In this document: positions 29,148 through 40,546 of the stretch, piece by piece
Layout: each line of letters starts with the position of its first letter
Numbering within the stretch: the first letter of the stretch is position 1
Assembly: GCA_964460035.1 (NCBI GenBank)
Contig: CAYWPG010000006.1
Coordinates: 61,401 to 125,400, forward strand
Direction of reading: 5' to 3'
Origin: CAYWPG01 sp964460035
GTDB taxonomy: Bacteria > Pseudomonadota > Gammaproteobacteria > Nitrococcales > AK92
DNA: 64,000 nt
Notes under the pieces: model-generated
Seen by the model: only the letters and a program-made list of their open reading frames with translations
Told to the model about the DNA's origin: nothing
The model's database searches: none
Translations under genes and position numbers: made by a program

Positions 29148-30580
29148 CAAAGACTCCAATCGTGGACGGCGGTCCCGGATTCCTGATTGGCGAGGTAAGC
29201 CTCCACCAGACCAGCGAAATCGCGGCCGTGACGCTGTACCCAGGCCTGCTGCCAGGCCGCTCCGGTGCGACCGCTGCTCACACGCTGTTCGATCACCCCA
29301 AGGTAACGCTCGGCTTCGGCTTTCTCCACCCCCGCCCGCTCCAGCCCGCGCGCCGCCTGCGCCAGCAGGTTCTCCAGCACCAGCTCCCGCAGCACCACGC
29401 GCGTGCCGCCGAACCAGTCCAGTTCTGCCGCCAAACCATAGCGAGCGGCTTCATAGAAATTGCGCTCGGCGATAGGGAACGGCAGGCGTGAGTCTATGCC
29501 CTGGTCCGACTCGGCCAATCCGTAGACGAGCCCGTAATAGAAGGCGGCATTGGCCGTCGTATCCAGTACCGAGGGCCCGGCAGCCATGACGCGGTGCTCT
29601 ATGCGCAGATGCGGGCGGCCGTCGTCGTTGAAGCCGACTATGGGCCGGTTCCAGCGCCAGATCGTGCCGTTATGCAAGCGCAGGTGCGGGAGCCGCTCCA
29701 CAGGCTCGTTGAGCCGCACCGGCAATAGCACCGGGAAGTGCTGGCGATTCTCGACGAAGAAGCCATAGAGAGCATCGCGGCCATAGCCGCTCCCGAAGCT
29801 GACGCGGGCGAACGGCCCGGCATGGCCCCCGCTGGCCGGCGCCACGGCCACCGCCTGTTCGAACAGCGGAATGCGCGTCTCCTCCCATAGCCGCCGTCCG
29901 AACAGGTAAGGAGAGTTGGCCGCGACCGCCACCGTAATAGCCGATGCCAGCACCGACGCATTGAAGAAGCGCGGCGCCTCGCGCGGACTGACTTGCAGGT
30001 GCAGCTGCAGCGAAGTGGCGGCGGACTCGAACATCACATCGCCCTTCTCCAGCTGCAAGCGTTCCTCGCCCTCTATGTCCAGCGTCAGCGGGCGCTGGTT
30101 GCGCAGTACCAGCACCTGCTCGTTGAGCGCCTGATAGCGGTGCAATGGCGACATACGCTCCAGCGTCAGCTGCTCCGGCAGCAAGGATGGCAGTGTGCCT
30201 ATCATCGCCAGTCTGGCGCCATACTCGGCCGCCGTTTTGCCGGTACGCTGCCACAACGCCGCCAGCCCCGCCTGCAGCGCGCTGAACGGACGTCCGGCCA
30301 GCGACAGCGGCAACGAGTTGAACTCCAGGTTGTACTGCGCCAGCTCCGGCGCCAGCAGCGGGTCCCGCTGGCGCTCCAGCACCTGGGCATTGCACGCCGC
30401 CGGCACTGCCCCCTCGCCGACCAGCCAGGCTTCCAGCTCGAACCCGATGCGCGCCGGCTCGTCGGCGAAGTAGCCTTGTTTCCACCAGCTCTTGAAGAGC
30501 TCGGTCTCTTCCTTCAGCCGTGCGGCAAAGGCTTGAAAGTCTTCTTTGGTGAACGTCGTAGCGTCGATCTCGGTGCCCAT
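29147..30580 (-). CDS. GCS2-family glutamate-cysteine ligase-like carboxylate-amine ligase
   Basis: A 477-aa ATP-dependent ligase of the GCS2 family (YbdK, plant/proteobacterial GshA, EgtA). Landmarks are GFELEAWLV near 39-47, YNLEFNSLP near 75-83, MSPLHRYQALNEQ, and a metal/ATP segment near LQLHLQVSP. The family forms amide bonds to the gamma-carboxylate of glutamate or similar acids; it could be the glutathione-pathway ligase, but no gshB lies nearby. Start at 30580 (MGTEIDATTFTKED) was chosen over a non-homologous extension. It follows murU by 7 bases and overlaps the M14 deacylase by 1 base. Confidence 0.85.
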   Translation of the reverse strand: MGTEIDATTFTKEDFQAFAARLKEETELFKSWWKQGYFADEPARIGFELEAWLVGEGAVPAACNAQVLERQRDPLLAPELAQYNLEFNSLPLSLAGRPFSALQAGLAALWQRTGKTAAEYGARLAMIGTLPSLLPEQLTLERMSPLHRYQALNEQVLVLRNQRPLTLDIEGEERLQLEKGDVMFESAATSLQLHLQVSPREAPRFFNASVLASAITVAVAANSPYLFGRRLWEETRIPLFEQAVAVAPASGGHAGPFARVSFGSGYGRDALYGFFVENRQHFPVLLPVRLNEPVERLPHLRLHNGTIWRWNRPIVGFNDDGRPHLRIEHRVMAAGPSVLDTTANAAFYYGLVYGLAESDQGIDSRLPFPIAERNFYEAARYGLAAELDWFGGTRVVLRELVLENLLAQAARGLERAGVEKAEAERYLGVIEQRVSSGRTGAAWQQAWVQRHGRDFAGLVEAYLANQESGTAVHDWSL

Positions 30581-30587
30581 GCCCGCC

Positions 30588-32275
<1,688 letters not shown>

Positions 32276-32394
32276 TACATCTATGCTCACTGTGGACAAC
32301 CTCGTACCACGATGGAAGTGGTGGCGATTATACTGACGCGCTCTCGTCCCGGCTGGCAAATCGATGGCATTTGCTGGCCCGCAGCTTCTATGCG

Positions 32395-34692
32395 ATGTTA
32401 ACGGCCGCTTTACGGTCGGGTGGCAAGGCGGTGTATCGAAGGATCCGAAAGCATGCGCTTCCGTTGGCTCTGCTAGGCGGCCTGACCGCTGCGGCAATGC
32501 CCGCGCTCGCCCAGCGCAACGACCTCCCCTTCGACCGCGCCTACTGTGGTCTGCCGGCCAGCCTGCAGCCCGATCCCAGGGCACGGGAGCGGCGCGAGGA
32601 TCCGGCCACGGCGGCCACCGTCGATTCCGATCAGGTCGATTACTTGCGGGGCGAGCAGCGCTATATATTCAGCGGCGACGTACAGCTGGACTTCGCGGAC
32701 CAGAGCCTGCGCGCCGACCGTATCGTCTATGACGAGGAAACGCGCCGCGCCGACGCCGCCGGCAACATCGCTTATCGCGAGCCCGGCCTGCTGCTGTGGG
32801 CCGACAACGCCTACTTCTACTTCGACACCAACCAGGGTGCGCTCGCGCAAACGCGCTTCCAGTTCGAGCACAGCTACGCGCATGGCGATGCCGATCGGGT
32901 GCGGATTGAAGGCGCCGAGCACTCCGAGTACAGGAACGTGCGTTTCACCACCTGCCCCGAAGACCAGGACGAGTGGTGGCTGCGAGCCCGGCGCCTGCGG
33001 GTCGACCGCGAGCAAGGCATGGCGACGGCGAACCATGCTCGCTTGGATTTCTTCGGCGTGCCCATCTTCTACACGCCCTATCTGACCTTCCCCATCGACG
33101 ACAGGCGCCGTTCGGGTCTGCTGGCCCCCACTTTTCGCCATAGCAATCGCGCGGGACTGGATTTGCGCATCCCGTACTACTGGAACATGGCCCCGAACTA
33201 CGATGCCGTGCTCGCGCCGCGCATCATAACGCGCCGCGGAGTGATGCTGGATACGGAGTGGCGACTGCTGACGCGGCACTTCCAGGCCGAAACCCAGATT
33301 CAGTACCTGCCGGACGACGAGCTATACGGCGGCTCGCGCTGGGGCGCTTCGCTACAGGCCGAAGGGCCGGAGCAGGGGCGCGTGCAATGGCTGGTGGATA
33401 TCAATCGCGTCAGTGACGACGATTACCTGGACGATTTCGGCGGCACGCTCTACAGCTCCAGCGCCGATCACTTGATAAATCAGGCACTGGTCAGCTACGC
33501 GAACGCCGACTGGCGGCTAAGCGCCCATGCTCTGAGCTGGCAGACGGTGGACCCGGAAATTCCGCCCAGCCGCGCCCCTTACCGCACCTTGCCGCGGGTG
33601 CGGCTGGAGCGCAGTCCGGCGCCGCTGGCATTCGGTCTGGACTATGGACTGAGCAGCGAGCTGACCTATTTCGACCACCCATCTCCGGAACGGCGGCCTA
33701 CCGGCACGCGTCTGGACATCATGCCTACCGTCAGCCTGCCGATCGAGCACCTGGCCTATTTCATCACGCCCAGCGCGGCTTTGCGGTACACCGAGTATTG
33801 GATCGAAGCCCCGCCCACCGGCACCCGCGAGAACCTCAGCCGGACACTGCCTATCTTCAGCCTGGACGGTGGCGTTTTCCTGGAGCGGCCGTTTCAGCTT
33901 GGCGAGCGCGCTTTTCTGCAAACACTGGAGCCGCGCCTGATGTACCTCTATATACCGGCGCGCGACCAAAGCGAGCTGCCGCGATTTGACACCAGCGTCG
34001 CCGAGCTCACGCTGGGGCAGCTGTTCCAGACCAATCGCTACACGGGCGCTGATCGTGTCGGCGATACCAACCAGATCTCCGCTGCGATAACCACGCGCCT
34101 GGTCGATCAGAACAGCGGCGTGGAGCACATGAGCTTCGCCGTCGGCCAGATTTTCTATCTGGAAAAGCGCGAAGTGGTGGTCTCGCCGAGACTGGAGAAC
34201 CCCGAGCGGCGCCGTTCGGATGTGATGGCCGAGCTGAGCGCCCGCCTGGGCCGGCACCTGACCGGATTTGCCGAGTATCAATGGGACCCTTACGATAGTC
34301 GTACCCGCAAGAGCGGCGTACGGCTGCGTTATCAGCCCAGGCCCGATGCCGTGGTGAACGCAGCCTACCATTTGCGCACCTTCGGCAATGAGCGGGAGGT
34401 AGAACAAGCGGACTTCAGTTTCGTCTGGCCGCTGGGCTATCGGTGGCATGCGATCGGCGGCTGGCGCTACTCGATACTGGACGCGGCCACGGTGGATCGG
34501 TTCGCGGGCTTCGAGTTCGACAACTGCTGCTGGGCGTTTCGTTTCCTCGCTCGCGAGCACGTGCGGGATTTGGACCGGGAACCGGAACGCTCCATCATGT
34601 TCCAATTGGAATTCATTGGCCTTGGCGAAGTCTTCGATGCCGTCCAGGATTTCGTCATCGACGCAATCCCTGGCTACACCCCCAGAAGGTAA
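32395..34692 (+). CDS. lptD: LPS-assembly protein LptD
   Basis: Outer-membrane beta-barrel that inserts lipopolysaccharide with LptE. The 765-aa product (E. coli 784) has a signal ending PALAQ near 40, an OstA-type N-terminal jellyroll (SDQVDYLRGEQRYIFSGDV), then a long barrel. All four disulfide cysteines are present: about Cys51, Cys187 and the adjacent pair Cys711-Cys712 (DNCCWAF). The ATG at 32395 gives an unusually long basic n-region, but longer in-frame readings lack a signal. Confidence 0.95.
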   Translation: MLTAALRSGGKAVYRRIRKHALPLALLGGLTAAAMPALAQRNDLPFDRAYCGLPASLQPDPRARERREDPATAATVDSDQVDYLRGEQRYIFSGDVQLDFADQSLRADRIVYDEETRRADAAGNIAYREPGLLLWADNAYFYFDTNQGALAQTRFQFEHSYAHGDADRVRIEGAEHSEYRNVRFTTCPEDQDEWWLRARRLRVDREQGMATANHARLDFFGVPIFYTPYLTFPIDDRRRSGLLAPTFRHSNRAGLDLRIPYYWNMAPNYDAVLAPRIITRRGVMLDTEWRLLTRHFQAETQIQYLPDDELYGGSRWGASLQAEGPEQGRVQWLVDINRVSDDDYLDDFGGTLYSSSADHLINQALVSYANADWRLSAHALSWQTVDPEIPPSRAPYRTLPRVRLERSPAPLAFGLDYGLSSELTYFDHPSPERRPTGTRLDIMPTVSLPIEHLAYFITPSAALRYTEYWIEAPPTGTRENLSRTLPIFSLDGGVFLERPFQLGERAFLQTLEPRLMYLYIPARDQSELPRFDTSVAELTLGQLFQTNRYTGADRVGDTNQISAAITTRLVDQNSGVEHMSFAVGQIFYLEKREVVVSPRLENPERRRSDVMAELSARLGRHLTGFAEYQWDPYDSRTRKSGVRLRYQPRPDAVVNAAYHLRTFGNEREVEQADFSFVWPLGYRWHAIGGWRYSILDAATVDRFAGFEFDNCCWAFRFLAREHVRDLDREPERSIMFQLEFIGLGEVFDAVQDFVIDAIPGYTPRR

Positions 34693-34701
34693 CGAACGCG
34701 C

Positions 34702-36000
34702 ATGACTCTGCTGTCCCGATTCCGCCTACTGATGTTGTACGCCTGCGCACTGATCGCAGCAGCTGCGGCTACGCCGCTGACCGCCGCAGAGCAATTGGAC
34801 CGCATCGTCGCGGTGGTCAACGACGATGTAGTGCTCGCATCCGAGCTGGCGGCCGAAGTCCGGCAAGTCACCAACCAAGCACGCGCACGGGGAGCCAGCC
34901 TGCCGCCGCCGGCCATCCTCGAGCGGCAAGTCCTGGAGCGGCTGATCATGGTGCGCCTGCAGTTATCGTTGGCTCAGCGGGCCGGCATACATGTGGACGA
35001 AACCACGCTGAACGCCGCCGTCCGGCGTATCGCCGACCAGAACAATCTGAGCCTGAGCCAGTTTCGCGACGCGCTGGAAGCGGACGGCGTGAACTTCGCC
35101 GACTTCCGCGAGGCAGTACGCGAGGAAATTACGATCATGCGCCTGCGCCAGCGCCAGATCGAAAGCCAGATACACGTCTCGGCGCAGGAAATCGACGAGA
35201 TGCTGGCGACCGCCGGCGGTGCCGATGCCCCGGAGTATCTGGTCGGCCACATACTGATCCCCGTTCCGGAAGGAGCTACTGCCGAGCAAATTCAGAGCGC
35301 GCGCGCACGAGCCGAGGCCGTGCTGGCCGAACTGCGCGCGGGCGCAGACTTCGCCGTCGCCGCGGCCACCCACTCAGCCGGCCAGACCGCGCTGCAGGGC
35401 GGGTCGCTGGGCTGGCGCACCGAGGCCGAGCTGCCCACCCTGTTTGCCGGCATCGTGCCCTCCATGGCGGTGGGCCAGATCAGCGAGGTGATCGACAGTC
35501 CCAGCGGCTTTCATATCATCCAGCTACAGGAGCGCCGCCGCGGCGAGCCGCAAATGGTCACCCAGACCCGTGCCCGCCATATCCTCATCCGCAGCGACGC
35601 GCTGATCAGCGAGGAGGAGGCGCGGCTACGCGCCGAGACGCTGCGCCAGCGTATCGCGGCCGGTGCCGACTTCGCCGAGCTGGCGCGCGCCCACTCTGCC
35701 GACCGCGGCAGCGCTGCGCGGGGGGGCGATCTGGGCTGGTTCAACCCCGGCACCATGGTGCCCGAGTTCGAACGCGCCATGAACCAGCTCGCTATCGGCG
35801 AAATCAGCGAACCGGTGCGCACGGCCTACGGCTGGCACATCATCGAGGTGCTGGACCGCCGCCAGCGCGATGTGGGCGAGGAGACCCTGCGCATCAACGC
35901 CGCCGAGCGCATCCGTGCCCGCAAGGTAGAGGAGGCGACCGAATCCTGGCTGCGCCGCCTGCGCGACGAGGCGTATGTGGAAGTCCGCCTGGAGAGCTGA
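34702..36000 (+). CDS. surA: Periplasmic chaperone/peptidyl-prolyl isomerase SurA
   Basis: Escorts outer-membrane proteins to the Bam complex. The 432-aa product has a signal peptide (cleavage near ATPLTAA), the SurA N-domain (LDRIVAVVNDDVVLASELAAEV) and two parvulin domains beginning YLVGHILIPVP and TRARHILIRSD, each with the GGSLGW or GGDLGW core. It follows lptD by 9 bases and precedes pdxA by 3 bases. Confidence 0.97.
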   Translation: MTLLSRFRLLMLYACALIAAAAATPLTAAEQLDRIVAVVNDDVVLASELAAEVRQVTNQARARGASLPPPAILERQVLERLIMVRLQLSLAQRAGIHVDETTLNAAVRRIADQNNLSLSQFRDALEADGVNFADFREAVREEITIMRLRQRQIESQIHVSAQEIDEMLATAGGADAPEYLVGHILIPVPEGATAEQIQSARARAEAVLAELRAGADFAVAAATHSAGQTALQGGSLGWRTEAELPTLFAGIVPSMAVGQISEVIDSPSGFHIIQLQERRRGEPQMVTQTRARHILIRSDALISEEEARLRAETLRQRIAAGADFAELARAHSADRGSAARGGDLGWFNPGTMVPEFERAMNQLAIGEISEPVRTAYGWHIIEVLDRRQRDVGEETLRINAAERIRARKVEEATESWLRRLRDEAYVEVRLES

Positions 36001-36003
36001 TTC

Positions 36004-36981
36004 GTGCTGAGAATTGCCATCACCGCCGGCGAGCCTGCCGGCATCGGACCGGATCTGTGCGCAATGATCGCCCAGCAAAGCCACCCGGCCGAGCTGGTCG
36101 CGATCGCCGACCCGCAACTGCTGGCCGACCGCGCCGCCGCACTGGGGCTGCCGCTGGAATTGCTGCCGTTCGATCCGGCGGCAACGCCGCAAGCTCAGGC
36201 TGCCGGCCAACTGCGCGTGCTCGCCGAGCCGCTAACAGCGCCTGTGGTAGCCGGCCGGCTCAATCCGGCCAACGCCGACTACGTTCTGCGCACGCTGCGC
36301 CGTGCCGGCACGCTCTGTCTGGACGGCACGTTCGCAGCAGTGGTCACCGCACCGGTTCACAAGGGCGTGATCAACGACGCGGGCATTCCCTTCACCGGCC
36401 ATACCGAATTCTTCGCCGAACTCACCGGCGCACCGCTGCCGGTGATGATGCTGGCCGCCGGCGACCTGCGCGTGGCCTTGGCCACCACCCATCTGCCGCT
36501 CAAAGACGTCAGCGCCGCCATCACCCAGGACGGACTGGAGCAGGTGCTGCGCATTCTGCATCACGACCTGCAGAGCAAATTCGCCCTGCCCGCGCCGCGC
36601 ATACTGGTCTGCGGGCTGAACCCCCACGCCGGCGAGGGCGGCCACCTGGGCCGTGAAGAAATCGAAGTGATCGAGCCGGTACTGGCGCGCCTACGGCGCG
36701 AAGGGATGAATCTGGAAGGCCCGCTGCCAGCGGATACCTTGTTCACCCCCCGGCATCTGGCCGGCGCCGACGCGGTGCTGGCCATGTATCATGACCAAGG
36801 CCTGCCTGTACTCAAGCACGTGGGTTTCGGCAATGCGGTCAACATCACCCTGGGGCTGCCCATCGTGCGCACCTCGGTGGATCACGGCACGGCGCTGGAA
36901 CTCGCCGGCACTGGTAAAGCCGATCCGGGAAGCCTGGCAGCTGCGCTTGCAGCCGCCATAGAACTGGCCCAAGCCGCATGA
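36004..36981 (+). CDS. pdxA: 4-hydroxythreonine-4-phosphate dehydrogenase
   Basis: NAD-dependent, metal-requiring step of pyridoxal phosphate synthesis. The 325-aa product starts at GTG with [13 protein letters not shown], and has [22 protein letters not shown] (metal/substrate His), [17 protein letters not shown] and [15 protein letters not shown] with the conserved His. It overlaps rsmA by 4 bases. Confidence 0.96.
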   Translation: MLRIAITAGEPAGIGPDLCAMIAQQSHPAELVAIADPQLLADRAAALGLPLELLPFDPAATPQAQAAGQLRVLAEPLTAPVVAGRLNPANADYVLRTLRRAGTLCLDGTFAAVVTAPVHKGVINDAGIPFTGHTEFFAELTGAPLPVMMLAAGDLRVALATTHLPLKDVSAAITQDGLEQVLRILHHDLQSKFALPAPRILVCGLNPHAGEGGHLGREEIEVIEPVLARLRREGMNLEGPLPADTLFTPRHLAGADAVLAMYHDQGLPVLKHVGFGNAVNITLGLPIVRTSVDHGTALELAGTGKADPGSLAAALAAAIELAQAA

Positions 36982-37763
36982 ACCACCGCGCGCGCAAACG
37001 CTTCGGTCAGAACTTCCTGGTCGATCGCAACATCATCGACCGCATGGTGCGCGCCATCTCGCCGCAGCCGGACGACCTGTTGGTCGAGATAGGCCCCGGC
37101 CTGGGCGCCCTCACCCGTCCGCTGCTCGAGCGCGCCGGAAGGCTGCAGGCCGTGGAGCTGGACCGCGATCTCCCGCCCAAGCTGCGCGAACACTGCGCCG
37201 GTGCCGGCGAGCTGGAGATTCATCTCGCCGACGCACTCAGCTTCGATTTCGCCGCCTTGCGCCGCGACCAGCGTCGTCTGCGAGTGGTAGGCAACCTGCC
37301 GTATAACATCTCCACGCCACTGCTCTTCCATCTGATAGACAGTCTGGATGCCATCGAGGACATGCACTTTACGCTGCAGAAAGAAGTGGTCGATCGCATG
37401 GCGGCGGCGCCCGACAGCAAGGCTTACGGGCGGCTATCGGTGATGACGCAGTACCACTGCCGCGTGGAGAGCTTGTTCACCATCGCGCCAGGCGCCTTCC
37501 GGCCGGTTCCCAAAGTCGACTCGGCATTCGTGCGCCTGTTGCCGCGGCGTGACCCGGCAACGCCCCGCGCGGAGAACGAGCAGCTGTTCGCGCAAGTGGT
37601 GGCCCAGGCCTTCAGTCAGCGTCGCAAGACGCTGCGCAACACCCTCAAGGGACGGGCGCAGGAGTGGCACTTCAGCGCTGCGGATATCGATCCGGGCGCG
37701 CGCGCCGAGCAGATCGACGTGGCTGGATTCATCCGCTTGGCCGATGCCATAGCCGCAGGCTGA
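36978..37763 (+). CDS. rsmA: 16S rRNA dimethyladenosine transferase (KsgA)
   Basis: Dimethylates two adjacent adenosines in the 3' end of 16S rRNA (A1518/A1519 in E. coli). The 261-aa product has the KsgA start [11 protein letters not shown], the SAM motif [14 protein letters not shown] and the catalytic NLPYN at about 106-110. In E. coli it is followed by apaG-apaH; here uspA and tal come between, so the conserved operon is interrupted. Confidence 0.97.
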   Translation: MNHRARKRFGQNFLVDRNIIDRMVRAISPQPDDLLVEIGPGLGALTRPLLERAGRLQAVELDRDLPPKLREHCAGAGELEIHLADALSFDFAALRRDQRRLRVVGNLPYNISTPLLFHLIDSLDAIEDMHFTLQKEVVDRMAAAPDSKAYGRLSVMTQYHCRVESLFTIAPGAFRPVPKVDSAFVRLLPRRDPATPRAENEQLFAQVVAQAFSQRRKTLRNTLKGRAQEWHFSAADIDPGARAEQIDVAGFIRLADAIAAG

Positions 37764-37954
37764 CCCCGCCCGCGTTACCCGCGACCCGACTGTCCGAACT
37801 GCATTCCCGCACGGCGCACCACTTGCCGCCAAACGAGCGCGCCCATAGCAGTTGGGTAGAGAAGGCCGTACGTGCCCGATAACCGGGCGGGGGGCGGCCC
37901 TGTGCGCGGTCCACTTCATTTTCGGGATACGGCTGGCGCAGCCAAGAGGGAACG

Positions 37955-38386
37955 ATGGGCGGCTACAGGCACGTTCTGCTGGCAGTGGACTTCGAGCCGG
38001 GACACGAGAAAGTCGTCGCGCGCGCCGTTGACATCTGCCAGCGCTATCACAGCCGGCTGACCTTATTGCATGTGGTCGAACCCGCCCCGGTGGACGTGAG
38101 CACGGACAGCTTGCCGGCACTGGCGCCACAGCTGGAGCAGGAATACCTGGATGCGGCCCGCCGCCGCTTGAGCGCTGTGCGCAAGCGCACCGGACTACAC
38201 GATGTGGACGAGTTGGTTCGCTTGGGTCACACCAAGCGGGAGATCCTGCACCAGGCGAGTGCGCTAGGAGCGGACCTGATCGTCATAGGCTGCCATGGAC
38301 GGCATGGCTTGGCGCTGCTGCTGGGCTCGACGGCCAACGCCGTGCTGCACGGCACGCCCTGCGATGTGCTCGCCGTGCGCATTTGA
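37955..38386 (+). CDS. Universal stress protein (UspA family)
   Basis: A 143-aa single-domain Usp protein. It has the N-terminal strand YRHVLLAVDF and a C-terminal nucleotide-type loop GCHGRHGLALLLGSTA near 114-129, which resembles the ATP-binding G-x2-G-x(9)-GS motif. GAGGGAACG precedes the ATG. It stands alone in its own transcription unit between rsmA and tal; the role is usually survival under starvation or stress. Confidence 0.92.
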   Translation: MGGYRHVLLAVDFEPGHEKVVARAVDICQRYHSRLTLLHVVEPAPVDVSTDSLPALAPQLEQEYLDAARRRLSAVRKRTGLHDVDELVRLGHTKREILHQASALGADLIVIGCHGRHGLALLLGSTANAVLHGTPCDVLAVRI

Positions 38387-38435
38387 GAAAGCGGCCGGAG
38401 TAAGGCTTTAGGAATCGCTGCGGCAGGCAATGGTA

Positions 38436-38501
38436 CAGTACCGAGCCTGCTGTGGACCGAGCCCCCTCGCTCGATCCACAACGCGGCTCAGCAGGGTACT
38501 G
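38436..38501. repeat. Nested imperfect inverted repeat after uspA
   Basis: Arms CAGTAC (38436-38441) and CCTGCTG (38446-38452) pair with CAGCAGG (38489-38495) and GTACTG (38496-38501). An inner TGTGGA (38451-38456) can alternatively pair with TCCACA (38475-38480). It forms a long structured hairpin 50 bases after the uspA stop; no T-run follows, so it may be an mRNA 3'-end structure or a degenerate repeat element. Confidence 0.5.
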
Positions 38502-38549
38502 GCTTGCAAACTGCTTTTCCTAACGGTCGGTTGCTAGCCGTATGTAGCG

Positions 38550-38651
38550 CTACATATAGCTGGCGAACACTGTGCCAGCCAACCCCAGAACCACCGTAAG
38601 CGCGAGCACTGCAAGCAAGTCAGGCTTGCGGAAACGCGAACGATTATCCAC
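38550..38651 (-). CDS. 33-residue single-pass membrane microprotein
   Basis: A short reading frame in the uspA-tal gap: GTG start at 38651, TAG at 38552-38550. It encodes a basic head (MDNRSRFRKPDLL) followed by one hydrophobic helix of about 20 residues ending VFASYM. AGGAG lies about 7 bases before the GTG, an excellent Shine-Dalgarno, and the positive-inside layout predicts an inner-membrane protein with an outward C terminus. Similar KPDLL-type mini-proteins seem familiar from other gammaproteobacteria, but I cannot verify this. The stop codon lies within a 16-bp perfect palindrome (38541-38556). Confidence 0.6.
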   Translation of the reverse strand: MDNRSRFRKPDLLAVLALTVVLGLAGTVFASYM

Positions 38652-38824
38652 CGCTCTTCTCCTAGTTATTTATTATTTGCTTTTTTAGATGGCGTCAACC
38701 GCTCGATTTTCTTTAAGCCTAGCATACACATCCGATTGCAGTGTCTGACCGGAAACGGTTTCAGCCCCCGTCTACAAGGGGTACAATCGGCACTATTGCG
38801 CAATGCACCACGCACAGGGACTCG

Positions 38825-39943
38825 ATGAGCCACAATCCTTTGAAGTCGCTAGGGCAGCTAGGCCAAAGCGTCTGGTACGACAATATTCACCGGGACATGC
38901 TACGCACGGGCGAGCTTGCTCGGCTGGTGCATGAGGACGGTTTGCGGGGCGTTACCTCCAACCCCACCATCTTTGAGAAAGCCATCACCGGCAGCAACGC
39001 GTACGACAGCGCCATCGCCGAAGCCATCGCAAAGCATCCCCAGTGGAGCGACGAAGAGCTGTTCGAACATCTGGCGGTGGCTGATATCCAGGCAGGCGCC
39101 GATGTTCTACGCCCGGTCTACGAGGCGACCGATGGCCAGGACGGGATGATCAGCATCGAGGTATCGCCGCTGCTGGCCCATGACAGCGAAGGCACCGTGG
39201 CTGCGGCGCGGCGGCTGCACGCAGCCGTGGGACGTCCGAACGTGATGATCAAGGTGCCGGCGACGCTGGAAGGGCTTGCCGCCATCGAGACGCTGATCGC
39301 CGACGGGATTCATGTCAACGTCACGCTGCTGTTCTCGCTGGAGCGCTATCGGGCGGTTGTCGAAGCCTATATACGCGGGCTGGAGCGGCGTCTGCAAGCC
39401 AGCAAGCCGGTACAAGGCATCGCTTCGGTGGCGAGCTTCTTCATCAGCCGGGTCGATACGGCGGTGGACCGGGAGCTGGCAAACGGCCCGCACGCCGATT
39501 TGGCCGGCAAGGCGGCGATCGCCAATGCGCGCATGGCTTATAAGCATTTCCTCGATATCTTCGATGGCGCACGCTTCAAGCCGCTGCGCGAGCAAGGCGC
39601 CCAGGTTCAGCGCTTGCTCTGGGCCAGCACCGGCACCAAGAATCCGGCCTACAGCGACGTGCTCTACGTCGAGGAACTGATTGCGGAGCGTACGGTCACC
39701 ACCTTGCCGCCAGCCACCTACGAGGCCTACAAGGACCATGGCAACCCACAGCCGCGGCTGATCGAGGGTATTGCCGAGGCGGAAACGGTGCTGGACGCAC
39801 TGGCCAAAGCCGGTGTGCGGCTCGACGCGATCACCGCCGAGCTGGAGGCCGATGGTGTGGCAGCCTTCGTGGACTCCTATCGCAACCTCTTAGCGGCGCT
39901 GGCAACCAAGCGAGCCGCCTTAAGCGCCAGCGATGCATCCTGA
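38825..39943 (+). CDS. tal: Transaldolase
   Basis: Transfers dihydroxyacetone units between sedoheptulose 7-phosphate and glyceraldehyde 3-phosphate in the pentose phosphate pathway. The 372-aa length and the motifs [13 protein letters not shown] near 41-53 and [10 protein letters not shown] near 141-150 (Schiff-base Lys about 143) place it in the longer, actinobacterial/cyanobacterial-like class rather than E. coli TalB (317 aa). The ATG at 38825 follows GGGA; an upstream in-frame extension was not supported. Confidence 0.94.
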   Translation: MSHNPLKSLGQLGQSVWYDNIHRDMLRTGELARLVHEDGLRGVTSNPTIFEKAITGSNAYDSAIAEAIAKHPQWSDEELFEHLAVADIQAGADVLRPVYEATDGQDGMISIEVSPLLAHDSEGTVAAARRLHAAVGRPNVMIKVPATLEGLAAIETLIADGIHVNVTLLFSLERYRAVVEAYIRGLERRLQASKPVQGIASVASFFISRVDTAVDRELANGPHADLAGKAAIANARMAYKHFLDIFDGARFKPLREQGAQVQRLLWASTGTKNPAYSDVLYVEELIAERTVTTLPPATYEAYKDHGNPQPRLIEGIAEAETVLDALAKAGVRLDAITAELEADGVAAFVDSYRNLLAALATKRAALSASDAS

Positions 39944-39974
39944 CGACCGCTCCGCAGACGGGCTTGAATGGACG

Positions 39975-40355
39975 ATGGACGAAGCAAAGTACAACATCCA
40001 GGTGGAAGTTGAGCCCGCCTATCTGGAAGATCAATCCCTGCCCGGCGAGAACCGCTATGTCTTCGCCTATACCGTGACCATCCGCAATTGCGGAGCCGTG
40101 CCGGCACGGTTGCTCGGGCGGCACTGGATCATTACTGATGCCAATGGGCATGAGCGCGAAATCCGAGGCGAAGGGGTGGTTGGCGAGCAACCTCATTTGG
40201 ATCCCGGGGCGAACTTCCGCTACACCAGCGGAGCGATCCTTGAAACGCCGGTAGGCAGCATGCGTGGCCTGTACCATATGCTGGCCGACGACGGGATGGC
40301 TTTCGATGCCGAAATTCCCGTATTCACACTGGCCATCCCCCACATGCTGCATTGA
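39975..40355 (+). CDS. apaG: ApaG protein (DUF525)
   Basis: A 126-aa immunoglobulin-like domain protein (E. coli 125) with YVFAYTVTIRNCG, LLGRHWIITDANG, GEGVVGEQPHL and YTSGAILETPVGSM. Cellular role is unclear; it is usually found with apaH and rsmA. The start was set at 39975 for family length; an ATG at 39933 would add 14 residues and overlap tal by 11 bases. Confidence 0.92.
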   Translation: MDEAKYNIQVEVEPAYLEDQSLPGENRYVFAYTVTIRNCGAVPARLLGRHWIITDANGHEREIRGEGVVGEQPHLDPGANFRYTSGAILETPVGSMRGLYHMLADDGMAFDAEIPVFTLAIPHMLH

Positions 40356-40546
40356 GGCAATGCCTGAGCGACCCGCGCACATTCGGTGTGAGAAAGAAGC
40401 AGGCACTGCCGCAGCGGACCGCGTCAGCGGTCACGAAAGCCGGAGCGCGTCATACTCGGGCAACGACAGCCCGAGAACTACCAAGGATGAATTTTCTTGC
40501 ACGCCGTTAAGGACATACGGATGGGAGCCGATCAGAGGATAGCTGT

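Noticed and set aside
34443..36656. A 737-codon frame overlapping lptD, surA and pdxA in another phase
   Set aside because: Composition is Arg/Gly-rich frame-shift translation, while all three real genes are intact in their own frames.
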